A stretch of 64,000 bases of DNA from Cherax quadricarinatus (Eukaryota; Arthropoda; Malacostraca; Decapoda; Parastacidae), in the NCBI RefSeq assembly GCF_038502225.1, contig NC_091378.1, forward strand, positions 8,067,535 through 8,131,534, in the 5' to 3' direction. Of this stretch, positions 23,605-32,559 are shown one piece after another. Every line of letters starts with the position of its first letter. Position 1 is the first letter of the stretch. The notes beneath the pieces were generated by a model. That model was not told the DNA's origin and did no database searches. It saw only the letters and a program-made list of their open reading frames with translations. A program made the position numbers and the translations under genes.

Positions 23605-24831
23605 GTGGCAGCAAAATCTACATAGGTTTAGCCATGATATACACCTTGAGCACACACTACTCTCTTGGATCTCCAACACAACCCCAATCCTATTTCTTAC
23701 TCTAGGACAAGATAAACCAGAAGATGCAGATAATCTCTAGCCTAGACTTGTACTTGCTTCATCTGTCATTATAAGGAAGTGGTGAATGTTTAAGGCAAAG
23801 AAAAAAAAACATTGTTTTTAATTCCCAAAGACGTCTTGTTATTTTATCCCTCAGTATCATTATTCTAATATTGGCTGGTTTAGAAGTATTTTGTTTCTCT
23901 TCTCCATCCACTCTTATTTTCAATCGAGGTATAAATCTCTTCTCCGTAAATGTCTTTTTGAATCTAATTCAATGTCTTCGTAAATTTATTTCTCACCTTG
24001 TATTTATCTTCCATCTTTCATTAGATTTAGCCACCTGGTCCTAGATTTTCAGTTTCTCCTTGATGTTTCTGTTGAGGATATTGCCTTAGGACTCTGTTAT
24101 AAATTCAACGACAAAGCTCTAAACAAAGGAACCCGTCACACCAATATAAACGTGCTCTGCAACAAGCGTCTCTTCGCCGCCTCCCTTGCAGTTGCTACAG
24201 TCATTTGGTTTGGTTTTAAATCTTTGCTCCTTAATCTCTGATGCCAACTCCTCTTTCTTCTGTTCTTCTGTTTTCTGACATTCCTTCAGCTTTAATTTTC
24301 TCCCATACTTTATTGTTGCTTTATTCCCAACCTCTGAACCCAACCCCTCCTAAGGCAAACATCAGTTTCTTACAAACGATTTAAAAAAATTCTCGGTATA
24401 TATATGTTAAGTTTGGTTGAGTTAGGTTTAGTTAGACTCTGGTTTATAAGTTAATATAACCAATAATAACATTCCATTACGCAAATAAATGTAATAATGC
24501 ATTAACGAACAGAGCTCGGAAAGGCACTGTACGCAGGACAAAGCACATTGTCACAATTATAATTTGATGTTCAAAGTTAAAATGGTGTATTTATGTTGCC
24601 AGGAGGACGGGAGGATGCATCTCATCGTCTTTTCTGGCGAGAATCTGTCCATTTTCCCTGTACCTTTGAGCACAGTAGTCTATCAAGGTATTTGGGGCTT
24701 CCCTCTGAGCTCATTGTCCCAGAAGATCTCTCCTAGGAGTCACCTTAGAGTTCCATTGACTATTTATATTGATGTTAATTTTCTGGTACCACTCTGATTC
24801 TTTAGTGGACAGCAGTTTGGTTCTCATTACT

Positions 24832-24832
<1 letters not shown>
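23605..24832. other. Unassigned interval with a 74-codon Lys/Glu-rich frame
   Basis: The minus frame 24119-24343 is Lys/Glu-rich (KLKLKECQKTEEQKKEELAS) and ends with a CSNCKGGGEE stretch. I do not recognise it and see no support for expression. A 77-codon plus frame (24564-24797) is equally anonymous. Confidence 0.35.

Positions 24833-24916
<84 letters not shown>
24833..24916. repeat. (AC)n microsatellite
   Basis: About 84 bp of AC. It lies directly before a LINE 3' end in the same orientation as the AC array at 37070. Confidence 0.97.
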
Positions 24917-24919
<3 letters not shown>

Positions 24920-25085
24920 TTTACATAGCTTTAGGAACAGGTATGACAGGGCTCACGCAGCTAGGAAAGAGTTAAATCAGTAACGACCAGCAGAGAGGTG
25001 GGCCAAAAGATGAGACTCGATTCCCGTAGCCAAAATCAGGTGAGTGCAATTAGGTATGCGTTCACGCACACCTACATAGTAATAA
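24920..25085 (+). pseudogene. CR1-like LINE, 3'-end fragment
   Basis: Words such as ACAGGTATGACAGGGCTCAC, AGAGGTGGGCCAAAAGATGA, GACTCGATTCCCGTAG and CAGGTGAGTGCAATTAGGTA match the 3' ends of LINE-type repeats at 37080-37240 and 40300-40415: a Tyr-Asp-Arg-Ala...Lys-Glu C-terminus, a GACTCGA.CCC block, then AGGTGAGT. Confidence 0.55.
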
Positions 25086-25280
25086 TGTTGATAGAATTAC
25101 CTCCATTATTTAAGGTAAAAAGACAGATGCAATATTTTATTGTACCACAGTAAAATGTCGCATTAGTTTCACTGGTGTCCTAACAAATACACAGTTTTAA
25201 GTAGAGGTACAACATGGCTCTTGAAGCCAGGAGTGGACCTAGTAGCGACCGGCGAAGTGGTGAGGCCGAGAGCTGAGAGT

Positions 25281-25284
<4 letters not shown>

Positions 25285-25364
<80 letters not shown>
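25285..25364. repeat. (AT)n microsatellite
   Basis: About 80 bp of AT. It is followed by a TAATTATTAATG-rich stretch with a short AATGTTTAA/ATTAATTAAC self-complement. Confidence 0.97.
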
Positions 25365-25366
<2 letters not shown>

Positions 25367-25645
25367 TGTTCAATAATTATTAATGTTTAATGTGAAACAT
25401 TAATTAACATCATCAGGGGTCTGAGAGAAGCGACAATATTATAAATTTTAAAGGAAACGTTAAAAATAAAATTTACTTAATGAAATATGAAAAATAAAAA
25501 ATACAGAAAGCATACAACGCTTGAGATCATATACGTTTTTAGTACATTAAAAAATACACGTGACAGACTCTTGTTAAACATAATGAACTTCTCTGTTTAG
25601 TTTCATGAAACTCTAAACAGAGTGAAACTTTATCAATAATAAATA

Positions 25646-25823
25646 TTGATAAATTAGACACATGTGCAACTCTTGGGTATCTTTGTTGAGGAAACGTTTC
25701 GCCACACAGAGGCTTCAAGAGTTCTTCAAGTTTCTCCTATGTATGAACTGATGAAGCCTCTGTGTGGCGAAACGTTTCCTCAACAAAGATACCCAAGAGT
25801 TGCACATGTGTCTAATTTATCAA
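25646..25823. repeat. PLE tail family 2, perfect 72-bp inverted pair
   Basis: Arms 25646-25717 and 25752-25823 are, as read, exact reverse complements: TTGATAAATTAGACACATG through GAAACGTTTCGCCACACAGA. The 34-base centre holds the start of a hammerhead-like core on the plus strand: CTGATGA (25748-25754), A, GCC, 7-base loop, GGC, GAAA (25769-25772). Confidence 0.92.
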
Positions 25824-25954
25824 CATGTCGGTTCTCTGAACCATTCACCAATAATAAATATGTTTTTTTTTTTCAGCCAGCGTCTTCCCACGTATCTGTA
25901 ACACCTGTTATCCAACATGTGTCAGGTGGTTATTGGCAACAGAGAACAATTAGA

Positions 25955-26080
25955 CTCACGAAATCGTAATAACACGATTGCAAACAAACCACGGAACGGG
26001 TGAGGTTTGAACCCGTGGCGAGTGAGCCGTATAACTCCAGGCTAATGCGTGAGCCATGGGTTCTAACCCCACCCATTCAA
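25955..26080. repeat. tRNA-derived SINE, CGAAATCGTAATAACACG family
   Basis: CGAAATCGTAATAACACGAT, then TTGCAAACAAACCACGG, then GGTTTGAACCCGTGG and a degenerate inverted B-box (GTTCTAACCCCACCC). The same start occurs at 37438. A tRNA-like region flanked by a shared 5' module is typical of tRNA-derived SINEs. Confidence 0.6.
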
Positions 26081-26394
26081 ACTAACCACCGGCAGCGACA
26101 AAACTATTACCAAATAAACAACTTAACCGCATATACAGTGTAAGTAAAGCGTCAATTATTTAAGACATTAGCTCCTTTCAATCTCTTAATCCAATCTGTT
26201 CTCTATCTTAGCTATGCCTGTGAAATCTGGCTTCACCTTACAGCTGCAGCTTTCAAAAATGATTTATATGTGCAGAAAATCAAACTTTTGCTAAAGATTT
26301 GTCTTTTGCAATGCATTTTTTCAAATACTTCAAGTTAATATCTCCTGTATAATTAATTACCTTATGCAAGAATTACCATAGGTTTTCTGTTCTC
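26081..26394. other. Unassigned interval
   Basis: No gene or recognised repeat. Confidence 0.35.
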
Positions 26395-26495
26395 TAGACA
26401 ATGTTTAGGTCCATCTGGACCATTATGTCTCTGACGGATCAAAACGTCGTCTAAAATTTCTGCTCCGAGTTTCTGTTTAATTGTGATTATTTCAG
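26395..26495 (+). repeat. PLE tail family 3-like fragment
   Basis: TAGGTCCATCTGGACC (a GGTCC..GGACC hairpin), then CTCTGACGGATCAAAACGTC and GTCTAAAATTTCTGCTCCGA. It resembles the GGTCC...AAACGTCGTC layout of family 3 tails. Confidence 0.4.
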
Positions 26496-26528
26496 TTAAA
26501 TTATTCTGAATTCTATTCGTAAAAGAAG

Positions 26529-26530
<2 letters not shown>

Positions 26531-26605
<75 letters not shown>
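26531..26605. repeat. (AT)n microsatellite
   Basis: About 75 bp of AT directly left of TIR copy 4. Confidence 0.97.
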
Positions 26606-26608
<3 letters not shown>

Positions 26609-26993
26609 GTGCCGAATAGGCAGAACTTGCGATCTTGGCTTAAATATCAACGCTCATCTTGCCATATAGGACAAGTGAAAATTTGTTCATGCAATAATTT
26701 CGCCAAAATCATTCTGAACCTAACGAAAAAAATATATTTCACTGTTTTTGTTTAGTACTAAATTATTGTAAACAAATCTAAAATATATTTAGTTAAGTTA
26801 GGCTAAAATAAATTGCGCTTGTTATAATAAGGTTAGGTAAGTTTTCTAAGTTCCTTTTGGTGCAAAATTATAAATTTTTACATCAACATTAATGAAAAAA
26901 ATATATCTTTTAACGTACAAGAGAAAATTTTAGAAAGGACTTAATTTTAAATGAGTTCTTGCTAATTGACCAGTTTTACATATTCGGCACGAC
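26606..26993 (+). mobile_element. TIR element (GTCGTGCCGAATA family), copy 4
   Basis: 388 bp, complete from GTCGTGCCGAATA to TATTCGGCACGAC, with AT on both sides (long on the left, TATATATAT on the right). Confidence 0.92.
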
Positions 26994-26999
26994 ATTATA

Positions 27000-27329
27000 T
27001 ATATTTCAGGCACGTCTTGCTACTTCTACTTACACTCAGGTCACACTACACATACATGTACAAGCATATATATACAAACCCCTCTGGGTTTTCTTCTATT
27101 TTCTTTCTAGTTCTTGTTCTTGTTTATTTCCTCTTATCTCCATGGGGAAGTGGAACAGAATTTTTCCTCCGTAGGCCATGCGTGTTGTAGGAGGCGACTA
27201 AAATGCCGGGAGCAAGGGGCTAGTAACCCCTTCTCCTGTATATATTACTAAATTTGAAAGGAGAAACTTTGGTTTTTTCTTTTGGGCCACCCCGCCTCGG
27301 TGGGATACGGCCGGTGTGTTGAAAGAATG
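27000..27329 (+). mobile_element. Short non-autonomous derivative of the RTE-like LINE
   Basis: About 330 bp. The first part (CTTGCTACTTCTACTTACAC to AGTAACCCCTTCTCCTGTA) matches the 5' region of the LINE at 27505-27730. It then jumps to a 3' end (GGGCCACCCCGCCTCGGTGG then GATACGGCCGGTGTG) that resembles the LINE's own 3' end at 30895-30935 and stops at an AT array. The coding region is missing, so it is best read as an internally deleted or SINE-like passenger using LINE ends. A second copy is at 55117-55496. Confidence 0.75.

Positions 27330-27358
<29 letters not shown>
27330..27358. repeat. (AT)n microsatellite
   Basis: About 29 bp, forming the 3' tail of the short derivative and the left edge of the full LINE. 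Confidence 0.93.
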
Positions 27359-27362
<4 letters not shown>

Positions 27363-27772
27363 AGGTTGGTAGACAGCAACCACCCAGGGAAGTACTACCG
27401 TCCTGCCAGATGACTGTGAAACAGAAACCTGTAACTGTTTTGCATGATGGTAGGATTGCTGGTTTCTTTTTCTGTCTCATAAACACGCTAGATAACAGGG
27501 ATATCTTGCTACTCCTACATACACTTTGGTCACACTTCACAGACACGCACATGCATATATATATACATACATCTAGGTTTTTCTCCTTTTTCTAAATAGC
27601 TCTTGTTCTTCTTTATTTCTTCTATTGTCCATGGGGAAGTGGAAAAGAATCTTTCCTCCGTAAGCCATGCGTGTCGTATGAGGCGACTAAAATGCCGGGA
27701 GCAATGGGCTAGTAACCCCTTCTCCTGTAGACATTTACTAAAAAAGAGAAGAAGAAAAACTTTATAAAACTG

Positions 27773-28080
27773 GGATGCTTAAATGTGCGTAGATGTAGTG
27801 CGGATGACAAGAAACAGATGATTGCTGATGTTATGAATGAAAAGAACTTGGATGTCCTGGCCCTAAGGGAAACAAAGCTGAAGGGGGTAGGAGAGTTTCA
27901 GTGGGGGGAAATAAATGGGATTAAATCTGGAGTATCTGAGAGAGTTAGAGCAAAGGAAGGGGTAGCAGTAATGTTAAATGATCAGTTATGGAAGGAGAAG
28001 AGAGAATATGAATGTGTAAATTAAAAAAATTTGTGGATTAAAGTAAAGGTTGGATGCGAGAAGTGGGTCATAATAAGCGT
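27773..28080 (+). pseudogene. N-terminal endonuclease part of the RTE-like LINE
   Basis: The frame from about 27773 reads GMLKCA..RCSADDKKQMIA, then DVLALRETKLKG and GINGIKSGVS-like sequence, then AKEGVAVMLNDQLW. This is the start of the exonuclease-endonuclease-phosphatase fold, with N-terminal sheet and L.ETKL motif. The TAA at 28022-28024 lies where the other copy has a sense codon after CVN. Sequence beyond it (LWIKVKVG, then VIISVYAPGEERN) continues the domain to the one-base frameshift near 28110. Confidence 0.8.
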
Positions 28081-28082
28081 GT

Positions 28083-30692
28083 ATGCACCTGGAGAAGAGA
28101 GGAATGCAGAGGAAGAGAGAGAGATTTTGGGAAATGTTAAGTGAATGTATAGGAGCCTTTGAACCAAGTGAGAGAGTAATTGTGGTAGGGGACCTGAATG
28201 CTAAAGTAGGAGAAACTTTTAGAGAGGGTGTGGTAGGTAAGTTTGGGGTGCCAGGTGTAAATGATAATGGGAGCCCTTTGATTGAACTTTGTATAGAAAG
28301 GGGTTTAGTTATAGGTAATACATATTTTAAGAAAAAGAGGATAAATAAGTATACAAGATATGATGTAGGGCGAAATGACAGTAGTTTGTTGGATTATGTA
28401 TTGGTAGATAAAAGACTGTTGAGTAGACTTCAGGATGTACATGTTTATAGAGGGGCCACAGATATATCAGATCACTTTCTAGTTGTAGCTACACTGAGAG
28501 TAAAAGGTAGATGGGATACAAGGAGAATAGAAGCATCAGGGAAGAGAGAGGTGAAGGTTTATAAACTAAAAGAGGAGGCAGTTAGGGTAAGATATAAACA
28601 GCTATTGGAGGATAGATGGGCTAATGAGAGCATAGGCAATGGGGTCGAAGAGGTATGGGGTAGGTTTAAAAATGTAGTGTTAGAGTGTTCAGCAGAAGTT
28701 TGTGGTTACAGGAAAGTGGGTGCAGGAGGGAAGAGGAGCGATTGGTGGAATGATGATGTAAAGAGAGTAGTAAGGGAGAAAAAGTTAGCATATGAGAAGT
28801 TTTTGCAAAGTAGAAGTGATGCAAGGAGGGAAGAGTATATGGAGAAAAAGAGAGAGGTTAAGAGAGTGGTGAAGCAATGTAAAAAGAGAGCAAATGAGAG
28901 AGTGGGTGAGATGTTATCAACAAATTCTGTTGAAAATAAGAAGAAGTTTTGGAGTGAGATTAACAAGTTAAGGAAGCCTAGAGAACAAATGGATTTATCA
29001 GTTAAAAATAGGAGAGGAGAGTTATTAAATGGAGAGTTAGAGGTATTGGGAAGATGGAGGGAATATTTTGAGGAATTGTTAAATGTTGATGAAGATAGGG
29101 AAGCTGTGATTTCGTGTATAGGGCAAGGAGGAATAACATCTTGTAGGACTGAGGAAGAGCCAGTTGTGAGTGTGGGGGAAGTTCGTGAGGCAGTAGGTAA
29201 AATGAAAGGGGGTAAGGCAGCCGGGATTGATGGGATAAAGATAGAAATGTTAAAAGCAGGTGGGGATATAGTTTTGGAGTGGTTGGCGCAATTATTTAAT
29301 AAATGTATGGAAGAGGGTAAGGTACCTAGGGATTGGCAGAGAGCATGCATAGTTCCTTTGTATAAAGGCAAAGGGGATAAACGAGAGTGCAAAAATTATA
29401 GGGGGATAAGTCTGTTGAGTATACCTGGTAAAGTGTATGGTAGAGTTATAATTGAAAGAATTAAGAGTAAGACGGAGAATAGGATAGCAGATGAACAAGG
29501 AGGCTTTAGGAACGGTAGGGGGTGTGTGGACCAGGTGTTTACAGTGAAACATATAAGTGAACAGTATTTAGATAAGGCTAAAGAGGTCTTTGTGGCATTT
29601 ATGGATTTGGAAAAGGCGTATGACAGGGTGGATAGGAGGGCAATGTGGCAGATGTTGCAAGTGTATGGTGTAGGAGGTAGGTTACTGAAAGCAGTGAAGA
29701 GTTTTTACGAGGATAGTGAGGCTCAAGTTAGAGTATGTAGGAAAGAGGGAAATTTTTTCCCAGTAAAAGTAGGCCTTAGACAAGGATGTGTGATGTCACC
29801 GTGGTTGTTTAATATATTTATAGATGGGGTTGTAAGAGAAGTAAATGCGAGGGTCTTGGCAAGAGGCGTGGAGTTAAAAGATAAAGAATCACACACAAAG
29901 TGGGAGTTGTCACAGCTGCTCTTTGCTGATGACACTGTGCTCTTGGGAGATTCTGAAGAGAAGTTGCAGAGATTGGTGGATGAATTTGGTAGGGTGTGCA
30001 AAAGAAGAAAATTAAAGGTGAATACTGGAAAGAGTAAGGTTATGAGGATAACAAAAAGATTAGGTGATGAAAGATTGAATATCAGATTGGAGGGAGAGAG
30101 TATGGAGGAGGTGAACGTATTCAGATATTTGGGAGTGGACGTGTCAGCGGATGGGTCTATGAAAGATGAGGTGAATCATAGAATTGATGAGGGAAAAAGA
30201 GTGAGTGGTGCACTTAGGAGTCTGTGGAGACAAAGAACTTTGTCCTTGGAGGCAAAGAGGGGAATGTATGAGAGTATAGTTTTACCAACGCTCTTATATG
30301 GGTGTGAAGCGTGGGTGATGAATGTTGCAGCGAGGAGAAGGCTGGAGGCAGTGGAGATGTCATGTCTGAGGGCAATGTGTGGTGTGAATATAATGCAGAG
30401 AATTCGTAGTTTGGAAGTTAGGAGGAGGTGCGGGATTACCAAAACTGTTGTCCAGAGGGCTGAGGAAGGGTTGTTGAGGTGGTTCGGACATGTAGAGAGA
30501 ATGGAGCGAAGCAGAATGACTTCAAGAGTGTATCAGTCTGTAGTGGAAGGAAGGCGGGGTAGGGGTCGGCCTAGGAAAGGTTGGAGGGAGGGGGTAAAGG
30601 AGGTTTTGTGTGCGAGGGGCTTGGACTTCCAGCAGGCATGCGTGAGCGTGTTTGATAGGAGTGAATGGAGGCAAATGGTTTTTAATACTTGA
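28083..30692 (+). CDS. RTE-like endonuclease (C-terminal two thirds) plus reverse transcriptase
   Basis: 869 codons. The first ~10 residues are out of frame with the family because of an upstream one-base insertion, so the listed start is not the natural one. Endonuclease blocks follow: GDLNA at residues 36-40, DYVLVD 104-109, SDH 129-131. The RT carries MDLEKAYDRVD near residue 508, GLRQGCVMSPWLFNIF, and the catalytic FADD at 614-617. A C-terminal Arg/Gly motif RGRGRPRKGW lies near 825, and the protein ends RQMVFNT. In this family the endonuclease nicks target DNA and RT copies the RNA from the nick. The RT appears intact but the endonuclease N-terminus is severed, so the protein is probably inactive. 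It would help to check whether other genomic copies are intact. Confidence 0.85.
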   Translation: MHLEKRGMQRKRERFWEMLSECIGAFEPSERVIVVGDLNAKVGETFREGVVGKFGVPGVNDNGSPLIELCIERGLVIGNTYFKKKRINKYTRYDVGRNDSSLLDYVLVDKRLLSRLQDVHVYRGATDISDHFLVVATLRVKGRWDTRRIEASGKREVKVYKLKEEAVRVRYKQLLEDRWANESIGNGVEEVWGRFKNVVLECSAEVCGYRKVGAGGKRSDWWNDDVKRVVREKKLAYEKFLQSRSDARREEYMEKKREVKRVVKQCKKRANERVGEMLSTNSVENKKKFWSEINKLRKPREQMDLSVKNRRGELLNGELEVLGRWREYFEELLNVDEDREAVISCIGQGGITSCRTEEEPVVSVGEVREAVGKMKGGKAAGIDGIKIEMLKAGGDIVLEWLAQLFNKCMEEGKVPRDWQRACIVPLYKGKGDKRECKNYRGISLLSIPGKVYGRVIIERIKSKTENRIADEQGGFRNGRGCVDQVFTVKHISEQYLDKAKEVFVAFMDLEKAYDRVDRRAMWQMLQVYGVGGRLLKAVKSFYEDSEAQVRVCRKEGNFFPVKVGLRQGCVMSPWLFNIFIDGVVREVNARVLARGVELKDKESHTKWELSQLLFADDTVLLGDSEEKLQRLVDEFGRVCKRRKLKVNTGKSKVMRITKRLGDERLNIRLEGESMEEVNVFRYLGVDVSADGSMKDEVNHRIDEGKRVSGALRSLWRQRTLSLEAKRGMYESIVLPTLLYGCEAWVMNVAARRRLEAVEMSCLRAMCGVNIMQRIRSLEVRRRCGITKTVVQRAEEGLLRWFGHVERMERSRMTSRVYQSVVEGRRGRGRPRKGWREGVKEVLCARGLDFQQACVSVFDRSEWRQMVFNT

Positions 30693-30943
30693 CGTGCTGT
30701 TGGAGTGTGAGCAAAGTAACATTTATGAAGGGATTCAGGGAAACCGGCAGGCCGGACTTGAGTCCTGGAGATGGGAAGTACAGTGCCTGCACTCTGAAGG
30801 AGGGGTGTTAATGTTGCAGTTTAAAAACTGTAGTGTAAAGCACCCTTCTGGCAAGACAGTGATGGAGTGAATGATGGTGAAAGTTTTTCATTTTCGGGCC
30901 ACCCTGCCTTGGTGGGAATCGGCCAGTGTGATAATAAAAATAA

Positions 30944-30946
<3 letters not shown>

Positions 30947-31009
<63 letters not shown>
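30947..31009. repeat. (AT)n microsatellite, LINE 3' tail
   Basis: 63 bp of AT directly after the LINE's A/T-rich 3' end. It looks like the tail of the element and not an independent array. Confidence 0.95.
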
Positions 31010-31014
<5 letters not shown>

Positions 31015-31435
31015 CTTTCATTGGTAATAATTAACTGTATATAAAAATAGTTACGTTTATGCTGTGATTAAGCTAGAATACTGAGTGATATTGTGGGTAG
31101 AGGAAAACGCAGTGATGGAGAGAAAATGGTGATAATCGTAGATAAAAACTGTGATGATGGTTCAATTTTTGAAGATTTCAATTATTTACTAATTTCAAAG
31201 GCCCCCCCCCAAAAAAAAAAAAAAAACTTGAAAAATGGGTCAGCGTCATCAATGAATGAATTAATGATCACATACATTTTCTGGGAAGAAGTCAAGTCGT
31301 CATGTCTAAAGTATTGACTTGATGCTCTCGTCCTCGGGGACACAGGACGTCCGAGTCAGACATAAAGCAGAGCATGAATAATATAGTGACCTTCCAGCGG
31401 TCTTCTGCTGCTGGTATGTTGGTTCTTGTGGTCAT
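31010..31435. other. Unassigned interval before the minisatellites
   Basis: It holds C(10)A(16) at about 31202-31227 and a 74-codon frame with no recognised domain. Minisatellite-like sequence begins near 31400. Confidence 0.4.
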
Positions 31436-32425
31436 CTGTTGCTACTGGTCTGTGGATTCTGCTGGTCTTTTGCTGCTACTGGTCTGTGGATTCTGCTGGT
31501 CTTTTGCTGCTACTGGTCTGTGGATTCTGCTGGTCTTTTGTTGCTACTGGTCTGTGGATTCTGCTGGTCTTTTGTTGCTACTGGTCTGTGGATTCTGCTG
31601 GTCTTTTGTTGCTATTGGTCTGTGGATTCTGCTGGTCTTTTGTTGCTACTGGTCTGGATTCTGCAGGTCTTTTGCTGCTACTGGTCTGTGGATACTGCTG
31701 GTCTTTTGCTGCTACTGGTCTGTGGATTCTGCTGGTCTTTTGCTACTGGTCTGTGGATTCTGCTTGTCTTTTGCTGCTACTGGTCTGTGGATTCTGCTGG
31801 TCTTTTGTTGCTACTGGTCTGTGGATTCTGCTGGTCTTTTGTTGCTACTGGTCTGTGGATTCTGCTGGTCTTTTGCTGCTATTGGTCTGTGGATTCTGCT
31901 GGTCTTTTGCTGCTACTGGTCTGTGGATTCTGCTGGTCTTTTGCTGCTACTGGTCTGTGGATTCTGCTCGTCTTTTGCTGCTACTGGTTTGTGGATTCTG
32001 CTGGTCTTTTGTTGCTACTGGTCTGTGGGATTCTGCTGGTCTTTTGCTGCTACTGGTCTGTGGATTCTGCTGGTCTTTTGTTGCTACTGGTCTGTGGATT
32101 CTGCTGGTCTTTTGTTGCTACTGGTCTGTGGATTCTGCTGGTCTTTTGTTGCTACTGGTCTGTGGATTCTGCTGGTCTTTTGTTGCTACTGGTCTGTGGA
32201 TTCTGCTGGTCTTTTGTTGCTACTGGTCTGTGGATTCTGCTGGTCTTTTGCTGCTACTGGTCTGTGGATTCTGCTGGTCTTTTGCTGCTACTGGTCTGTG
32301 GATTCTGCTGGTCTTTTGTTGCTACTGGTCTGTGGATTCTGCTGGTCTTTTATTGCTACTAGTCTGTAGATTCTGCTGATCTCTTGCTGCTACTGGTCTG
32401 TGGATTCTGCTGGTCTGCTGCTGTT
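31436..32425. repeat. 34-bp minisatellite, about 29 copies
   Basis: Unit: CTGCTGGTCTTTTGCTGCTA then CTGGTCTGTGGATT. Copies vary at GCTGCTAC/GTTGCTAC. A few are shorter, for example near 31650 and 31740. All three plus frames are open for 307-331 codons since the unit contains no stop in any phase. With a 34-bp period each frame cycles through the same three peptides, giving Trp/Cys/Leu-rich sequence. I consider it non-coding. Confidence 0.93.
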
Positions 32426-32559
32426 GCTGGGGTGCAGAATCTGGACTGTAGAACCTGCTAATCTGTTGGGAATTGCTGGACAACTGAACCTAGTGGTTTA
32501 TGAATCCTGTTGATTTACTGTTGCTGCAGGTTTGTGGATCTTGCCTGCCTTTTGCTGCT

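Larger units (their letters stand above)
27356..30946 (+). mobile_element. RTE-like non-LTR retrotransposon, best copy
   Basis: About 3.6 kb from GTAGGTTGGTAGACAGCAAC to a 3' end of CACCCTGCCTTGGTGGGAAT, TAATAAAAATAAAAA and AT repeats. It has a ~420-bp 5' region, then an apurinic-type endonuclease and RT. Only two disabling changes are obvious: a TAA at 28022 and a one-base insertion near 28110. It is very similar to the minus-strand copy at 7997-11490, so the family was active fairly recently. Confidence 0.85.

Noticed and set aside
28706..29392. 228-codon minus-strand frame opposite the LINE
   Set aside because: It is the antisense shadow of the endonuclease-RT frame.
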